Positions 5,960 to 6,730 of a stretch of DNA of 6,730 nt are shown one piece after another; position 1 is the stretch's first letter; each line of letters starts with the position of its first letter. A model generated the notes under the pieces. That model saw nothing but the letters and a program-made list of their open reading frames with translations. It was not told the DNA's origin and searched no databases. A program made the position numbers and the translations under genes. The DNA lies in contig QMLW01000106.1 in the NCBI GenBank assembly GCA_003646935.1, positions 1-6,730 on the forward strand. The letters are read 5' to 3'. Origin of the DNA: Deltaproteobacteria bacterium (GTDB lineage Bacteria > Desulfobacterota > DSM-4660 > Desulfatiglandales > B25-G16).

Positions 5960-6619
5960 TTACGCAATCCGCACCTCCTCTACTGTGCCCTTCCCAAATT
6001 CAGAGGCGATTTCCGCTGCAATGGTGAGGCCTTCCTCCAGATATTGCGCGTCAATACCCGGGACTGCGTAGGCATAGTAGAGGACATTGCGGGTTTCCTC
6101 GGTTACCCTCGTCTTCTCGTCTGGTCCCTGACAGAGGATACAGACGATCTCTCGCTCATCCCTCAACACGATCTCCCCCTGTCCGGTCACCATATCCCGG
6201 CGGCCTAATGCAATGCAGTGCTCTCCCTCATCCGCCAGATCCAGGGTTAACGCCCCCTCAAAACGATCGAAGTCGGAAACGGCAACCAGGATGCCCGCGC
6301 ACATCTCGGCCATGAAGTGGGCATCCACCAAGAGGTTGTATCTCGGGAAGCCGCTGTGCACCGTTCGCTTAAGGTGCTGCGGCAACGGGCATGGATGGCC
6401 AAAGCTCTCAAAGAACCGGGTATAGACCTCTATTCGATCCGTTATCTCAGCCAGGATCTCCCGCTTCCGCATCCTCCTGAGCAGCCGTCTTTTGTGCTGA
6501 TCAAAGCCCGGGGGATTATGGAAGTTCCGGCACTCTGAGATGAGGGCAAGCCCAAAGGCGACATCCGGATATTGGTCCGTGTATTTGGATGATTTAGCGA
6601 ATCTGATACGTGGTGTCAT
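5960..6619 (-). CDS. B3/4 (tRNA-editing-like) domain protein
   Basis: A 219-residue soluble protein. Residues about 85-190 match the B3/4 domain, known as the editing module of the phenylalanyl-tRNA synthetase beta subunit and also found in stand-alone proteins. Marks are NLLVDAHFMAE (95-105), SDFDRFEGALTLDLADEGE (115-133), a GQGEIVLRDE strand pair (147-156) and VTEETRNVLYYAYAVPG (172-188). The N-terminal 80 residues are a basic, helical lead (KRRLLRRMRKREI) as in stand-alone members. No synthetase catalytic domain is present. Stand-alone members are usually annotated as B3/4 proteins of unknown role; removal of mischarged amino acids is a reasonable guess. It lies 80 bases upstream of the carboxyltransferase on the same strand, so they may share a transcript, but no functional link is evident. 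The nearest Shine-Dalgarno is unusually far from this ATG. Confidence 0.8.
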   Translation of the reverse strand: MTPRIRFAKSSKYTDQYPDVAFGLALISECRNFHNPPGFDQHKRRLLRRMRKREILAEITDRIEVYTRFFESFGHPCPLPQHLKRTVHSGFPRYNLLVDAHFMAEMCAGILVAVSDFDRFEGALTLDLADEGEHCIALGRRDMVTGQGEIVLRDEREIVCILCQGPDEKTRVTEETRNVLYYAYAVPGIDAQYLEEGLTIAAEIASEFGKGTVEEVRIA

Positions 6620-6656
6620 TATGGTATAAAAGCTTGTACAGCTCTCCTTTCTTTTG

Positions 6657-6670
6657 TGATAACGTTATCA
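6657..6670. promoter_or_regulatory. Perfect 14-base palindrome, possible operator
   Basis: TGATAACGTTATCA is its own reverse complement and lies 37 bases upstream of the B3/4 gene start. A central CG flanked by A/T in an even palindrome is typical of LacI/GalR-type operators. The symmetry stops exactly at 14 bases. The regulator is unknown and not in the window. With a candidate -10 at 6723-6728 the site would lie downstream of the start of transcription, a position suited to repression. Confidence 0.45.
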
Positions 6671-6722
6671 TTGGGCAAGCCGATGAAAATAAATCGGGCA
6701 ATGGCGGTCGTTATTTGAGTTG

Positions 6723-6728
6723 ATTATA
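6723..6728 (-). promoter_or_regulatory. Possible -10 box for the B3/4-carboxyltransferase unit
   Basis: On the - strand this reads TATAAT, preceded directly by TG. Any -35 box would lie beyond the window edge, so the promoter cannot be confirmed from this sequence. Confidence 0.25.
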
Positions 6729-6730
6729 CA

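Overview
The window looks like part of a chromosome from an anaerobic, selenium-using bacterium. Gene content (a selenium-metabolism cluster, an acyl-CoA carboxyltransferase, short degenerate intergenic repeats) would fit a Desulfobacterota-like or similar anaerobe, but nothing here fixes the taxon.

Layout. Positions 1-346 hold no convincing gene. They carry an array of degenerate 8-base repeats in two opposed arms, then an AT-rich leader. Positions 347-4303 (+ strand) hold a five-gene cluster: a YeeE/YedE-type membrane transporter (347-1420), a two-part DUF3343 protein (1424-1957), a ribokinase-fold protein related to NAD(P)H-hydrate dehydratase (1959-2870), a TusA/YedF-like sulfurtransferase-type protein (2939-3160) and selenophosphate synthetase SelD (3245-4303). 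A hairpin plus T-tract at 4302-4338 ends the cluster. On the - strand, converging on selD, lie an acyl-CoA carboxyltransferase (4314-5879) and, upstream of it, a B3/4-domain protein (5960-6619) whose leader carries a perfect 14-base palindrome.

The key reading is that selD does not begin at the TTG at 3344, where a plain open frame would begin. It begins at ATG 3245 and reads through an in-frame TGA at 3296-3298 that sits exactly where the catalytic Cys of SelD belongs. A hairpin immediately 3' of the TGA has the geometry of a bacterial SECIS. SelD here is therefore itself a selenoprotein, and the host should carry selA, selB and selC elsewhere.

How the genes may work together: the transporter would bring in a selenium (or sulfur) species, the DUF3343 and YedF-like proteins could carry it as a persulfide/perselenide, and SelD would convert selenide to selenophosphate with ATP. 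The kinase-like protein has no assigned role in this scheme and is the most interesting unknown. The - strand genes have no evident link to selenium and are visibly richer in G+C.
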